Made by a program: the position numbers and the translations under genes. 64,000 nucleotides of DNA from Diplonema papillatum. Its lineage: Eukaryota; Euglenozoa; Diplonemea; Diplonemida; Diplonemidae. Location of the stretch: contig JAPJBO010000006.1 of NCBI GenBank assembly GCA_030068145.1, forward strand, positions 434,001 through 498,000, written 5' to 3'. The number at the start of each line of letters is the position of its first letter. The first letter of the stretch is position 1. Positions 21,345 to 32,140 of the stretch are shown here, in pieces. Below the pieces are notes generated by a model. That model saw nothing but the letters and a program-made list of their open reading frames with translations, did not search any database and was not told the DNA's origin.

Positions 21345-22250
21345 AACGGGGAGGAGGCCCCTACAACTGTGTCTGAGCAATGGGGAGTCCTAGTTCAATG
21401 TTTTAGGGAGGCATGGGGGGGGGGCGGGAGGAAATGGGAGTTGTATACACCGCAGCTTTGTGCGAAAGGTAGAGACGAGGTGTCGTTTGTCTGTCCTGTG
21501 TCGCACTGGGCTGAGGGTGCGACCACCTAAGGGGTATCGATCGTTCTTCGGGAGGTTTCGGCTCCTCGCATTTTTTTTCTTGCACTGAATTATTGTTCAT
21601 GGAATTCTGTCTGAAAAGAAAGCCAGGGCATTAGCTACAAGTCGCCAGATTCGTACCGGCCCAGGCGTTGTGCTCTGAAAGCGTTTTTGGCTCCTTTGGG
21701 ACACTGTAGGGTTCTTTCCATTATGAGCCAGCGCCAGGCGCTAACCCAGTCGCATATAATCCTTGCCCACGGATTTCTGGCCGGTGGTACCATTATTTCT
21801 TCTTTTTTCGTCGTCTTGTTGCGTTGGTTAGGAGTCCTTCGCAAGCCAAATGAGTACCACACTCTTTTTTCGGGCCGGGTGCCAGATTCGGGCCGCGGTC
21901 CGAATCCGGTAACGGTAGCTAACCCCCTGAGGAAAACATACTGGGACCCGACGGTGGCACGTTCCCGATCATGAGAACAATTGGACCACTGAAGAGCACA
22001 GCGTGGTCGTAATAAAGAAAGGAAAAAATGACGTATTACGAGTGCAAGCCGGTTTACCCCCTAGCCCCTGGAGCTGCATCGAATTGCATGCCGCTGTCTA
22101 TCACGGAACAACATGGTTTACCAGGTCCATCCCTATCCCTTGGAGATTCATAGAATTGCTTAGAGCTGTCTATCACGGAACAACATTGCTATAAGGAGGA
22201 TGGGCCACCATTTCGTGTGGGCCTCCGAAGTGCACTACGTGGACGTAAGG
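21345..22250. other. No gene; short tandem piece
   Basis: A direct repeat of about 70 bp at 22070-22190 (TGTCTATCACGGAACAACAT twice). No coding signal. Confidence 0.5.
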
Positions 22251-22254
22251 GAAA

Positions 22255-22480
22255 AATACTCGAGGGGCTGCCTTGTGCTTACTTCGAAGAAGGCTAGAGG
22301 GGGAGAAACAATACAACTACAAAATGGGTCTTTTTTGTTGAACGCTTACGCCCGCCACTAAACCCAGATTTACCTGTGTTTCGTGTGGGCTACAGCACAT
22401 TTACCTCCTTTGATCTTTTGCAACTCGCAGCCTCCTCAAGTATTTCCTACAAAGCAGGTGCTTATACAAAACAAAAAAAA
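22255..22480 (+). mobile_element. SINE-like family B, full copy
   Basis: Complete from AATACTCGAGGGGCTGCC to GCTTATACAAAACAAAAAAA. Confidence 0.8.
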
Positions 22481-22742
22481 GAAACGAGCAAGGAACACTT
22501 CTAAGACACACTCACGCACGAGGCTGTACGGAAAGAGCCCTGAAGTGCCGATCTTTATCTTGATCTGCTCGCCAGCCACCTTGTTCTTCTTGCTCCCCCC
22601 CTACACGTTGGGTGGGTATATTACGGGGGGGAATACTCGAATTCGCCCCCGTGCAGATTTGGTACCGGTGCCTGTACATCATTACAAACACAATGCGATG
22701 CAGACCGGCTCCTACTCTTCACAACCGCACCTTTCGCCTCGT

Positions 22743-25700
22743 CTAGGAGAAGTACAGGAACGCAGACAGCCCCACGACAAATGCAGCTGGCGCGGAGAAA
22801 GTGAGCGCTGTTTCGACAACTGAAGGTTGGGGCGACGACAAAATTACGTTTTCGGGCGCCGGCTTCAGACCGCTGCTCCTGTACCCTCCTCTTGTCTTGG
22901 CGTCTCCGGTGCCAGAAGTGGTGGTACCCGTCTTCGCATCCGGGGTTTCGGTCTTTGGTGCAGTTGCTTCAGGCTTGACAGGAGTTGCTGCAGGCTTTGG
23001 CGCTTCGGACTTTGGAACTTCTACCTTCGGTGCAGTTGTTTCAGGCTTGACAGGTGTGGCTGCAGGCTTTGCTGCTTCAGTCTTCGGAACTTCTACCTTC
23101 GGTGCAGTTGTTTCAGGCTTGACAGGAGTAGCTGCAGGCTTTGGCGCTTCGGTCTTCGGTGCAGTTGTTTCAGGCTTGACAGGTGTGGCTGCAGGCTTTG
23201 GTGCTTCAGTCTTCGGAACTTCTACCTTCGGTGCAGTTGTTTCAGGCTTGACAGGAGTAGCTGCAGGCTTTGGCGCTTCAGTCTTCGGAACTTCTACCTT
23301 CGGTGCAGTTGTTTCAGGCTTGACAGGAGTAGCTGCAGGCTTTGGTGCTTCAGTCTTCGGAACTTCTACCTTCGGTGCAGTTGTTTCAGGCTTGACAGGA
23401 GTAGCTGCAGGCTTTGGCGCTTCGGTCTTCGGTGCAGTTGTTTCAGGCTTGACAGGTGTGGCTGCAGGCTTTGGTGCTTCAGTCTTCGGAACTTCTACCT
23501 TCGGTGCAGTTGTTTCAGGCTTGACAGGTGTGGCTGCAGGCTTTGGTGCTTCAGTCTTCGGAACTTCTACCTTCGGTGCAGTTGTTTCAGGCTTGACAGG
23601 AGTAGCTGCAGGCTTTGGCGCTTCGGTCTTCGGTGCAGTTGTTTCAGGCTTGACAGGTGTGGCTGCAGGCTTTGGTGCTTCAGTCTTCGGAACTTCTACC
23701 TTCGGTGCAGTTGTTTCAGGCTTGACAGGAGTAGCTGCAGGCTTTGGCGCTTCAGTCTTCGGAACTTCTACCTTCGGTGCAGTTGTTTCGGGCTTGACAG
23801 GAGTAGCTGCAGGCTTTGGTGCTTCAGTCTTCGGAACTTCTACCTTCGGTGCAGTTGTTTCAGGCTTGACAGGAGTAGCTGCAGGCTTTGGCGCTTCGGT
23901 CTTCGGTGCAGTTGTTTCAGGCTTGACAGGTGTGGCTGCAGGCTTTGGTGCTTCAGTCTTCGGAACTTCTACCTTCGGTGCAGTTGTTTCAGGCTTGACA
24001 GGAGTAGCTGCAGGCTTTGGCGCTTCAGTCTTCGGAACTTCTACCTTCGGTGCAGTTGTTTCAGGCTTGACAGGAGTAGCTGCAGGCTTTGGTGCTTCAG
24101 TCTTCGGAACTTCTACCTTCGGTGCAGTTGTTTCAGGCTTGACAGGAGTAGCTGCAGGCTTTGGTGCTTCAGTCTTCGGAACTTCTACCTTCGGTGCAGT
24201 TGTTTCAGGCTTGACAGGAGTAGCTGCAGGCTTTGGCGCTTCGGTCTTCGGTGCAGTTGTTTCAGGCTTGACAGGTGTGGCTGCAGGCTTTGGTGCTTCA
24301 GTCTTCGGAACTTCTACCTTCGGTGCAGTTGTTTCAGGCTTGACAGGAGTAGCTGCAGGCTTTGGCGCTTCAGTCTTCGGAACTTCTACCTTCGGTGCAG
24401 TTGTTTCAGGCTTGACAGGAGTAGCTGCAGGCTTTGGTGCTTCAGTCTTCGGAACTTCTACCTTCGGTGCAGTTGCTTCAGGCTTGACAGGAGTAGCTGC
24501 AGGCTTTGGTGCTTCAGTCTTCGGAACTTCTACCTTCGGTGCAGTTGTTTCGGGCTTGACAGGAGTAGCTGCAGGCTTTGGTGCTTCGGTCTTCGGAACT
24601 TCTACCTTCGGTGCAGTTGCTTCAGGCTTGACAGGAGTAGCTGCAGGCTTTGGTGCTTCAGTCTTCGGAACTTCTACCTTCGGTGCAGTTGTTTCAGGCT
24701 TGACAGGTGTGGCGGCAGGCTTTGGTGCTTCAGTCTTCGGAACTTCTACCTTCGGTGCAGTTGTTTCAGGCTTCACAGGTGTAGCCGCAGGCTTTGTCGC
24801 TTCGGTCTTCGGAACTTCCAACTTCGGTGCAGTCGATTCAGGCTTGACAGGTGTGGCGGCAGGCTTTGGTACTTCAGTCTTCGGAACTTCTACCTTCGGT
24901 GCAGTTGTTTCAGGCTTGACAGGTGTGGCGGCAGGCTTCGGAGCTTCAGACTTCGGTGCTGTTGTTTCAGACTTGACGGGTGCTTCAGTCTTCGGAACTT
25001 CGGTCTTCAGAACTTCCACCTTCGGTGCAGTTGCTTCAGACTTGACAGGTGTGGCGGCAGGCTTTGGTGCTTCAGTCTTCGGAACTTCTACCTTCGGTGC
25101 AGTTGATTCAGGCTTGACAGGAGTAGCTGCAGGCTTTGGTGCTTCCACTTTTGGTGCAGTTGCTTCCGGCTTGACAGGTGTGGCAGCAGGCTTCGGGACT
25201 TCGGTCTTCGGAACTTCCACCTTCGGTGCAGTTGCTTCAGACTTGACAGATGTGGCGGCAGGCTTTGGTGCTTCAGTCTTCGGGACTTCCACTTTCGATG
25301 CAGTTGCCACAGGAGTAGCAGCGGGCTTTGGTGCTTCAGTCTTTTGTGCACTTGTTTCAGGCTTGACAGGAGTTGTTACAGGCTTCAGAACTTCCACCTT
25401 TGGCGTCTCCTTTACTTCCACCTTTGGTGTCTCTTTCTTCGCCTCCACCTTTGACGTCTCTTTCATCGCTTCCACCTTTGGTGCCTCTTTCTTTGTTTCC
25501 ACCGGCGTCTCCTTTACTTCCACCTTTGGTGCCTCTTTCTTCACCTCCACCTTTGGCGTCTCTTTCTTCGCTTCCACCTTTGGTGCGTCTTTCTTCGCCT
25601 CCACCTTTGGTGTCTCTTTCTTCGCCTCCACCTTCGGTGTCTCTTTCTTCGCTTCCACCTTTGGCGTCTCCTTCTTTGCTTCCACCTTTGGTGCTTCCTT

Positions 25701-27113
25701 CTTTACTTCCACCTTTGGTGTCTCTTTCTTTGCTTCCACCTTTGGTGCCTCTTTCTTCACCTCCACCTTTGGCGTCTCTTTCTTCGCTTCCACCTTTGGT
25801 GCCTCTTTCTTCACCTCCACCTTTGGTGTCTCTTTCTTCACCTCCACCTTTGGTGCCTCTTTCTTCACCTCCACCTTTGGTGCCTCTTTCTTCACCTCCA
25901 CCTTTGGTGCCTCTTTCTTTGCTTCCACCTTTGGCGTCTCTTTCTTCGCTTCCACCTTTTGTGCGTCTTTCTTCGCTTCCACCTTTGGCGTCTCCTTTAC
26001 TTCCACCTTTGGTGCTTCCTTCTTTGCTTCCACCTTTGGTGTCTCTTTCTTCGCCTCCACCTTCGGTGTCTCTTTCTTTGCTTCCACCTTTGGTGCCTCT
26101 TTCTTCACCTCCACCTTTGGTGCCTCTTTCTTCACCTCCACCTTTGGTGCCTCTTTCTTCACCTCCACCTTTGGTGCCTCTTTCTTCACCTCCACCTTTG
26201 GTGCCTCTTTTTTCACCTCCACCTTTGGCGTCTCTTTCTTCGCTTCCACCTTTTGTGCGTCTTTCTTCGCTTCCACCTTTGGCGTCTCCTTTACTTCCAC
26301 CTTTGGTGCTTCCTTCTTTGCTTCCACCTTTGGTGTCTCTTTCTTCGCCTCCACCTTCGGTGTCTCTTTCTTTGCTTCCACCTTTGGTGCCTCTTTCTTT
26401 ACTTCCACCTTTGGTGCTTCCTTCTTTGCTTCCACCTTTGGTGTCTCTTTCTTCGCCTCCACCTTCGGTGTCTCTTTCCTTGCTTCCACCTTTGGTGCCT
26501 CTTTCTTTGCTTCCACCTTTGGCGTCTCCTTTACTTCCACCTTTGGTGCTTCCTTCTTTACTTCCACCTTTGGTGTCTCTTTCTTCGCTTCCACCTTTGG
26601 CGTCTCCTTCTTTGCTTCCACCTTTGGTGCCTCTTTCTTCGCTTCCACCTTTGGCGTCTCCTTTACGTCAACCTTAGGTGTCACTTCCACCTTCGGTACT
26701 TCCTGCTTTGATTCCGCCTTTGGTGTCTCCTTCTTTGCCTCTACTTTTGGCGCCGGCGTCTCTTTCTTTGCCTCCACTTTTTGGGGTGTCTCCTTTGCCT
26801 CCACCTTCTTCACAGGAACGACCGGGGTGCCCAGGACCTTCTTCGCCTTTCGTGCAGCGATCTTGTCCTTTTTAGCTTGGGCGGCCTTCTTCTTCGCCAG
26901 CGCAGCCGCCGCCCGCTTCTCGACGGTCGCCTGCCGCTTGAGCGCCGCCTTCTCCGCCAGCGTCCGGCGGGCTGCGGCCCGCTTCTCGGCGGCGGCTCGC
27001 TTCTTCTCGCGCTCCGCGGCTTTTTTCTCCGCCGCCTTCCTCGTCCGCTCCGCCTTAGCGGCCGCGCGGTCTGCCGCGGTGCTTTTCGCGGGGGTCGTCT
27101 TTCTTGGGGACAT
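22743..27113 (-). CDS. Giant Lys/Pro/Glu repeat protein with hydrophobic C-terminus
   Basis: I place the start at the ATG at 27113 (1456 residues). The frame is open further upstream, but there it reads through a family D repeat and MITE sequence in antisense, so that part is unlikely to be coding. Residues 1-117 are Lys/Arg/Ala-rich, starting MSPRKTTPAKST, likely a basic coiled coil. Residues about 118-571 are some 45 copies of a decapeptide PKVEAKKETP. Residues about 571-1384 are some 35 copies of KTEAPKPAATPVKPETTAP with or without KVEVP. The end is a Gly/Ser/Thr spacer and a hydrophobic stretch SAPAAFVVGLSAFLYFS, a possible tail anchor or GPI signal. The composition recalls histone H1 tails or PEVK spacers, but I assign no function. 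Strand choice rests on GC3 bias of the non-repeat N-terminus. Confidence 0.6.
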   Translation of the reverse strand: MSPRKTTPAKSTAADRAAAKAERTRKAAEKKAAEREKKRAAAEKRAAARRTLAEKAALKRQATVEKRAAAALAKKKAAQAKKDKIAARKAKKVLGTPVVPVKKVEAKETPQKVEAKKETPAPKVEAKKETPKAESKQEVPKVEVTPKVDVKETPKVEAKKEAPKVEAKKETPKVEAKKETPKVEVKKEAPKVEVKETPKVEAKKEAPKVEARKETPKVEAKKETPKVEAKKEAPKVEVKKEAPKVEAKKETPKVEAKKETPKVEAKKEAPKVEVKETPKVEAKKDAQKVEAKKETPKVEVKKEAPKVEVKKEAPKVEVKKEAPKVEVKKEAPKVEVKKEAPKVEAKKETPKVEAKKETPKVEAKKEAPKVEVKETPKVEAKKDAQKVEAKKETPKVEAKKEAPKVEVKKEAPKVEVKKEAPKVEVKKETPKVEVKKEAPKVEAKKETPKVEVKKEAPKVEAKKETPKVEVKKEAPKVEAKKETPKVEAKKETPKVEAKKETPKVEAKKDAPKVEAKKETPKVEVKKEAPKVEVKETPVETKKEAPKVEAMKETSKVEAKKETPKVEVKETPKVEVLKPVTTPVKPETSAQKTEAPKPAATPVATASKVEVPKTEAPKPAATSVKSEATAPKVEVPKTEVPKPAATPVKPEATAPKVEAPKPAATPVKPESTAPKVEVPKTEAPKPAATPVKSEATAPKVEVLKTEVPKTEAPVKSETTAPKSEAPKPAATPVKPETTAPKVEVPKTEVPKPAATPVKPESTAPKLEVPKTEATKPAATPVKPETTAPKVEVPKTEAPKPAATPVKPETTAPKVEVPKTEAPKPAATPVKPEATAPKVEVPKTEAPKPAATPVKPETTAPKVEVPKTEAPKPAATPVKPEATAPKVEVPKTEAPKPAATPVKPETTAPKVEVPKTEAPKPAATPVKPETTAPKVEVPKTEAPKPAATPVKPETTAPKTEAPKPAATPVKPETTAPKVEVPKTEAPKPAATPVKPETTAPKVEVPKTEAPKPAATPVKPETTAPKVEVPKTEAPKPAATPVKPETTAPKVEVPKTEAPKPAATPVKPETTAPKTEAPKPAATPVKPETTAPKVEVPKTEAPKPAATPVKPETTAPKVEVPKTEAPKPAATPVKPETTAPKVEVPKTEAPKPAATPVKPETTAPKTEAPKPAATPVKPETTAPKVEVPKTEAPKPAATPVKPETTAPKVEVPKTEAPKPAATPVKPETTAPKTEAPKPAATPVKPETTAPKVEVPKTEAPKPAATPVKPETTAPKVEVPKTEAPKPAATPVKPETTAPKVEVPKTEAPKPAATPVKPETTAPKTEAPKPAATPVKPETTAPKVEVPKTEAAKPAATPVKPETTAPKVEVPKSEAPKPAATPVKPEATAPKTETPDAKTGTTTSGTGDAKTRGGYRSSGLKPAPENVILSSPQPSVVETALTFSAPAAFVVGLSAFLYFS

Positions 27114-27248
27114 ATGCTTCGGCGGTTCCGGCTTCGCCTGCGCGTGGGTTTCGGGGGTTGTGTGTTGGAAAGGCAGCTTTGGGAAAGAGGCCCTGCTCTC
27201 CGTATTGTCCAGCGAGAAACGCCCGAGAAAGGGAGTTGTGGTAAAGGG

Positions 27249-27302
27249 GGATTGCAAGAACGTGCTTGGAATGGGTACGTGCTCAACACCGCACTGGTCC
27301 CG
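27249..27302 (+). mobile_element. Family D repeat, short 5' piece
   Basis: ATTGCAAGAACGTGCTTGGA to CACCGCACTGGTCCCGT only; then joins a truncated Tourist-like MITE. Confidence 0.8.
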
Positions 27303-27315
27303 TACCAGTTGTGGT

Positions 27316-27362
27316 AAAGGGGGGGGGTCGAATAATAACACCTGTGTTACAATTTCGATTTG
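27316..27362. mobile_element. Tourist-like MITE, one end only
   Basis: TAAAGG and GGGGTCGAATAATAACACC then TTTCGATTTG, matching one end of the 9197 element. The other end is missing. Confidence 0.7.
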
Positions 27363-27503
27363 TGGTATATGGTTTAAAAATGATACGGTGGTGTCACCCT
27401 GACTTGGGGGCAATCTCAGGGCCGCCCACGTGATAAAGCCGTTCAGCACTGGGAACTTTTAAGTACACGGCATCAGCATGCACATTTCTCACGGGCTAGG
27501 TTA

Positions 27504-27669
27504 AAGGGGGGGGGGTCGAATAATAACAGTTATTTGACACACGTCTGGTTGTCTAAAAAGAGTACCACTATTTGGTCCTGCTACTGTTTGGCCACCCGGA
27601 ACTTTTTTTAGTATTCGACAAATCGAATAACAACACAGGTGTTATTATTCGACCCCCCCCCCCCCCCCC
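27504..27669. mobile_element. Tourist-like MITE, full copy flanked by TTA
   Basis: Ends GGGGTCGAATAATAAC and GTTATTATTCGACCCC with long G/C runs, TTA on both sides (27501-27503 and 27670-27672). Orientation is opposite to the 9197 copy. Confidence 0.8.
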
Positions 27670-27682
27670 TTACTTTATGATC

Positions 27683-28385
27683 AATGCGTTGCTCAGGGTA
27701 GTCGAAGGCCTGACAATCACACTAATGCAACAAATTTTGGGCACGTGATAGATGGCGAACAAAGGACGGGGCGACCAGGGTGGCCTCTGGGAGAAGGCGG
27801 GTGTCCTGACCGGCAGCTTCCGACCCCAGGCCCATTACCCACGGGGGTGGCAACACAGCGGTGAGAAGTGGAAGGCACGGGCAAGACACGACCGGGCGAC
27901 GCACCGCCGCGCACGCGGCGGCGGCAGCCGCCACCTTTGGGACGTCCTAGCGAACGCCGAGAACAAGAAAGCCGACGCGCAACGGGCGGGGTGCAGACCG
28001 GGATCGTCAACCAACCGCCCGACAGCGGCTGCAGCGGCAGCAACAGCGGCAGCGACATCGACAGCGGCGACGTCGCGAGGACGCACGGAAGGACCCGCGG
28101 CACAGCACCAGTCCATTCCTCACGCGGGGGGGGATGGCCGTGGAACCCTCCCCCGGGATGACGAAGGCCGGGGAGAGCCGGGGGCAGTGAAGTAACGAAG
28201 CCCGCGAACGGTGGGTGGTGACCCCTCCGAACAGCCTCCCTGGCCCTGGCCCACGCCTGATGCCGCAACCCCTTAACCCGGGCGGCGGCGCTTTGGCATG
28301 AGCCAGGAACCTCAAGGGGAGCAGCGCGAGAGGCATCATCCACGCTTCAAAGGCCCACACACTAATGCATCAAATTTACACTTAA
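27683..28385. other. GC-rich block between short direct repeats; coding status unclear
   Basis: CACACTAATGCAACAAATTT at 27718 and CACACTAATGCATCAAATTT at 28360 flank a GC-rich block with long frames on both strands (for example 27752-28195 plus, starting MANKGRGDQGG). No domain recognised. The left flank, from GTTGCTCAGGGTAGTCGAAG, recurs at 31040-31100, so the block may be an insertion in a repeat. Confidence 0.3.
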
Positions 28386-28389
28386 TGAC

Positions 28390-30540
28390 GTCAGCAGCGC
28401 CTGCCATGCGTCATCAAGGTCAAGGTAAAGGGTTAGGTGATCTGGCGAGTCTAATTCAATGTCCGAGTCCAAGAGCGAGCAGGCACGCTCGTTTCCACCT
28501 TTCGAGAACACGGGTGTGCCGAAGGCCGTCGGGCACCTCTGCGATTTTTCCCGTTTTCGGGACCTTCTTCCTTCCGTACCGGACGTGGCCGTCTTCGGCT
28601 TCCGTTTCCGTCCGGCAGCTGGGCTCCCGTCCAGGACTTTGGGCGGGGTGAGTCCTCTCCTTTTCCGTATCGGTTGTTCGCCAGTACCGGGAGTCGGCGG
28701 CGAAAGCCGCTAACACGGACCACACCAGGGGACTTTAGCTCTTTGTCTGACCGAGCAAAAAAGCCAGTTTCAGCCAAAACCCCGGTTTTGGGGCTCTGCG
28801 GTGCCTGCGGGTGTCTGAGTGCCGGGAACCGTCGCCCCGCTCACGCAAAGAAGGGGGCGGAGGGGGGTGGTGAGATATAAGCTTGCGGTGGTGGTGTGCA
28901 CGTCTATCAAACTACGGAAATGGTAAGTGAAAAGCTTCGATTTGCAGTGACACACCGTGACGCGCCTACTGTACAGTACAGGGGCCACTTGAAATCATTA
29001 ATTTATAAATTATTTTTATTTTTTTGAAACCGGAAAAATCCGGTTTCTGAAACCGGGAAACCGGGTTTCCGAAGTCCCCTGGACCACACGGATCAGCATG
29101 CGCTGCCGTTTAGCAGCTTATCCCGTTAGGCTGGATGGTAGGTTCTCCCGACTCCCCAAATCGTGGTTAGCACAAACTCAAGAGGTCTCGTCAACTGTTC
29201 CCCTGCAGTATCAGCATACTTTCAAGAAGTTTTGTTGTATTGTTTTACTTGTATGTTGTCGAGAACTTGTTTTGTGTCGAGGTGTCATTCAGATTTAAAT
29301 CACAAGACGTCCACGTCAAATTTTGTTAGGAAGACATCTTTTGCACCTGACGATCGCTAGCGCAAAACTTTACTTTCTCCAACCAACCACGCTGTGTGAA
29401 GGTCGCGTGTCGACTTTCGCAGTGCGTCAACTCATTCAGTGGAATGGTGACTGATTGACCGTTTTGTGTTGTTGATAATACATCCTCCTCCTACTGCGTA
29501 TACTGGCTCCGTCTGCTGCTTCGTCTTCACCGTCGCGGGTGATGCATAAATCGAAAGTAGAAAGGTCAAGCAGTGATTCGGTGTGTTTGTCACAATCGTC
29601 TTGTCAAGCGAGGGGTGAAGTTACGATGTTTTCGGGATAGCGACGGGGTTATTCAACCTGTAACGAGTGTTAGGTATTCGTCGGATATATTAATCTTCTA
29701 AGATCTGCGATCTTATACGACAAATATTTTACGAGCCATTTTATTTTCCTTTTTCGCTCAGGGGTCACCGGTCCGGGCCAGGGCGGGCATGGATTATTTG
29801 GTCGAGGTGGATTGGCTCAATGGTATCTGTATGCCGAGGTGTTGCTTAGAAGAAGTGGTAATCGTGGTAAACTTTCTTTTTGTTCCTTTTACGGCTATTC
29901 TCTCCTTTTATGCGTCTTTTGCTCTCTATTGCTGGGAATACCGGTATTCCTGGACTTTTGGTGCTGAAGGAAGGGATGAATCCGTTCACTTCACCCCCCA
30001 CGTGGCGCTCGTTTAGCAGGGGCTGCCGAGTCGCACCGTGGCACCGTCCTTCTGTGAAGTAAACATAGTAATAAATACTGTTGTCTTCATTACCCTCGTA
30101 GCTCGCCGGGTTGCTTAGAAGAAGCGAGCAGAGAGCAGCGGCATACCTTCGACGGAAGAGAGAGCGGCGTTGTGCTCGCGAAGGTCCTTTGCGCGGTCTG
30201 GCCCGTACTGGCAGAGGCTGCCCGAAGGCAGATCGACGACGCTCGCCGCATATTGGCCACCCTTGGTTGCTTCTAGCGTTTATTGTGGTTTTGAGGGTGG
30301 CGTGTTGGGTCTCCGATTGACTGTTGAACACTGGGAGTCAGGTACAGGATGTAGACATATTGGCACTTGTAACTATGGCTGGCTTCTCTTCGCTTTCTCC
30401 CACCTCTTCGGTTTATGGTTTCGAGAGTTGAAGGCAAACGGGTCGGTACCGAGAGGGGTTCCCATCTTCCAATCACATCTTACGCTACTGCTCTTCCGTC
30501 TCAGTCGATCGTGGTTGCTGTTTGCCGAAGGTCAAGGGAT
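28390..30540. other. No gene recognised with confidence
   Basis: A plus-strand frame from 28459 (MSESKSEQARSF) ends at a GTGAGT donor-like site near 28648, but a minus frame covers the same DNA. A stem (GAAACCGG / CCGGTTTC, repeated) lies at 29025-29070. The rest is unassigned. Confidence 0.35.
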
Positions 30541-30552
30541 GAAGCCGGAGGT

Positions 30553-30733
30553 GGCAGAAAAATTACCACAGGGATGACTGGCTTGTGGCAGCCAAGCGTT
30601 CACAGCGACGTTGCTGATCCTTCGATGTCGGCTCTTCCTACCCTAGACAAGCAGAATTGTCTAAGGGTTGGATTGTTCACCCACTAACAGGGAACGTGAG
30701 CTGGGTTTAGACCGTAGTGAGACAGGTTGGTTT
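30553..30733 (+). rRNA. LSU rRNA fragment (domain V to VI)
   Basis: Contains AATTACCACAGGGATGACTG, GGCTTGTGGCAGCCAAGCGT, CCTTCGATGTCGGCTCTTCC, ACAGGGAACGTGAGCTGGGT and TTTAGACCGTAGTGAGACAG, consecutive LSU landmarks. Similarity ends at TGGTTTTAC. Confidence 0.93.
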
Positions 30734-30745
30734 TACAACTCACGA

Positions 30746-30776
30746 TCCTTTGGAGGCGTTCAGTCGTAGGTAGCAT
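30746..30776 (-). rRNA. LSU rRNA 3'-end fragment, inverted
   Basis: The minus strand reads CTACGACTGAACGCCTCCAA, matching the conserved ACGACTGAACGCCTCTAA near the LSU 3' end. It is inverted relative to the fragment 13 bp away. Confidence 0.65.
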
Positions 30777-30779
30777 CAC

Positions 30780-31990
30780 AACACCGTTCGGTCGAACACT
30801 GCAATGGCGTATCAACGGTGCTCCTCGAACGATAGGTGAATCACGTCGACGAGCTGCTTCAACGTGCGGGTCGTGGCCCTCACAGGGTGAACCCACCAAC
30901 GAAGTTTGCCTCATGAAAGTGAACTTCAGCTATTTTTTTCGGGAGTCTGGACAAGACGAGATCTTCCTAATTGTACTAATTGTGGCGGCGCAACAAACGC
31001 GTTCCATCTGCTGTGCCGTAGACACGGAGTGTGCATAGTGCGTTGCTCAGGGTAGTCGAAGGCCGGACAATCACACTAATGCAACAAATTTACATACTAA
31101 TTGTAGACAAGGTTAACATGACGGAATAGTTTCAACCATGAGATCAGAGCGCGTGGCATGGGGAGGCCTACTCTGGTGGATGTCCTTTTCGCGGGAAACT
31201 CGAGGCGGCCATTATTCACCATTGGCGAATCAGGGCGCGTATACCAGCAGCAAGAACAAGAAGAAAAACGGAGAACGACGGCCCTATTTTTCTCTGATGA
31301 GGAGCGACGACGGAGCTACGATGTGATGGAAGCGAAATTGCGACGTCTACCTTCTCGTTTGTGATGCGGGGATAGAGGGCCAGGCGTCGAGAAGAGTACG
31401 ATCCAAGGGCGAACGCAGAAGAAGGATAAAGCAGCTCGCTTCGAAGGAAGCGCACGAATCAACAAATAAGTATCCGTTGCACCGTTCTTTTGATTGAAAG
31501 GTCCACAGTCCTCCAGTTTTCCCATCGCGTACACCACACAGCAGGAAGGGCACCCTTCGAGGCACACCGATAGGGACTAGCATGATAAACCAGCTCCGAA
31601 TGGATCACTTGAATAGCGTCATATTTCCTTTTCTGGGGGGGTAAACTACTGCCCTTTTTGCCAAGATGGATCAGCGGGCTTTTTGTGTGGCCTGCTAAGC
31701 GACCGTGCAATTCCGACAACCTTGGCGCAGGCGACACTCACGCAGGTTGTCCGCCTCCTCCCCCCACCACGCACACAGCTTGCTTCGAGAAAAAAGAGCG
31801 TGGGCTTGCCCTGTTGGGCAGAAGAAGGTCCTGCTCGTAATGCAGAGTGGCAGCCACCTCTTTCTTTCTTGTATTGCTTGACTTCCTGTTCTTTACCGAC
31901 AATATAATATAAAGGGCGCCAACCCCCAACCCCTCGCTTTGCATGCGGGATGCAGCGAGCGGGAGGCGACATGACCATAGTTAACACGAC
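30780..31990. other. Mostly unassigned; one plus-strand coding-like patch
   Basis: Around 31140-31470 a plus frame reads TLVDVLFAGNSRRPLF then QQQEQEEKRRTTALFFSDEE, and another frame continues as GERRRRIKQLASKEAH. The composition looks coding-like but I recognise nothing, and no start or splice site is clear. Confidence 0.3.
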
Positions 31991-31994
31991 TATA

Positions 31995-32075
31995 ACAGCG
32001 GGAGTCTCTCGTACTACCCCGTTTTGCTGTCGGAATGCGCTGGCCCGATGGGCTCTCCTTCCATCAGTAGGGTAT

Positions 32076-32119
<44 letters not shown>

Positions 32120-32140
32120 GTTAATGGGTGACCAATCCGA
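31995..32140 (-). rRNA. LSU rRNA fragment (domain VI), inverted
   Basis: The minus strand reads CACCCATTAACAGGGAACGT, GGGTTTAGACCGTCGTGAGA, CAGGTTGGTTATACCCTACT and later GGTAGTACGAGAG, which match the same LSU block as 30553 and extend it toward the 3' end. Confidence 0.9.

Noticed and set aside
22801-27402. A 1533-codon plus-strand frame of Gly/Ala/Phe repeats
   Set aside because: It mirrors the KP-repeat gene. The minus strand has a plausible basic N-terminus with GC3-rich codons and agrees with the gene direction, so the plus frame is treated as a by-product of stop-free repeats.
27114-27449. N-terminal 112-residue extension of the KP-repeat protein
   Set aside because: The extension reads through a family D repeat and MITE sequence in antisense, so it is unlikely to be coding; ATG 27113 is preferred.
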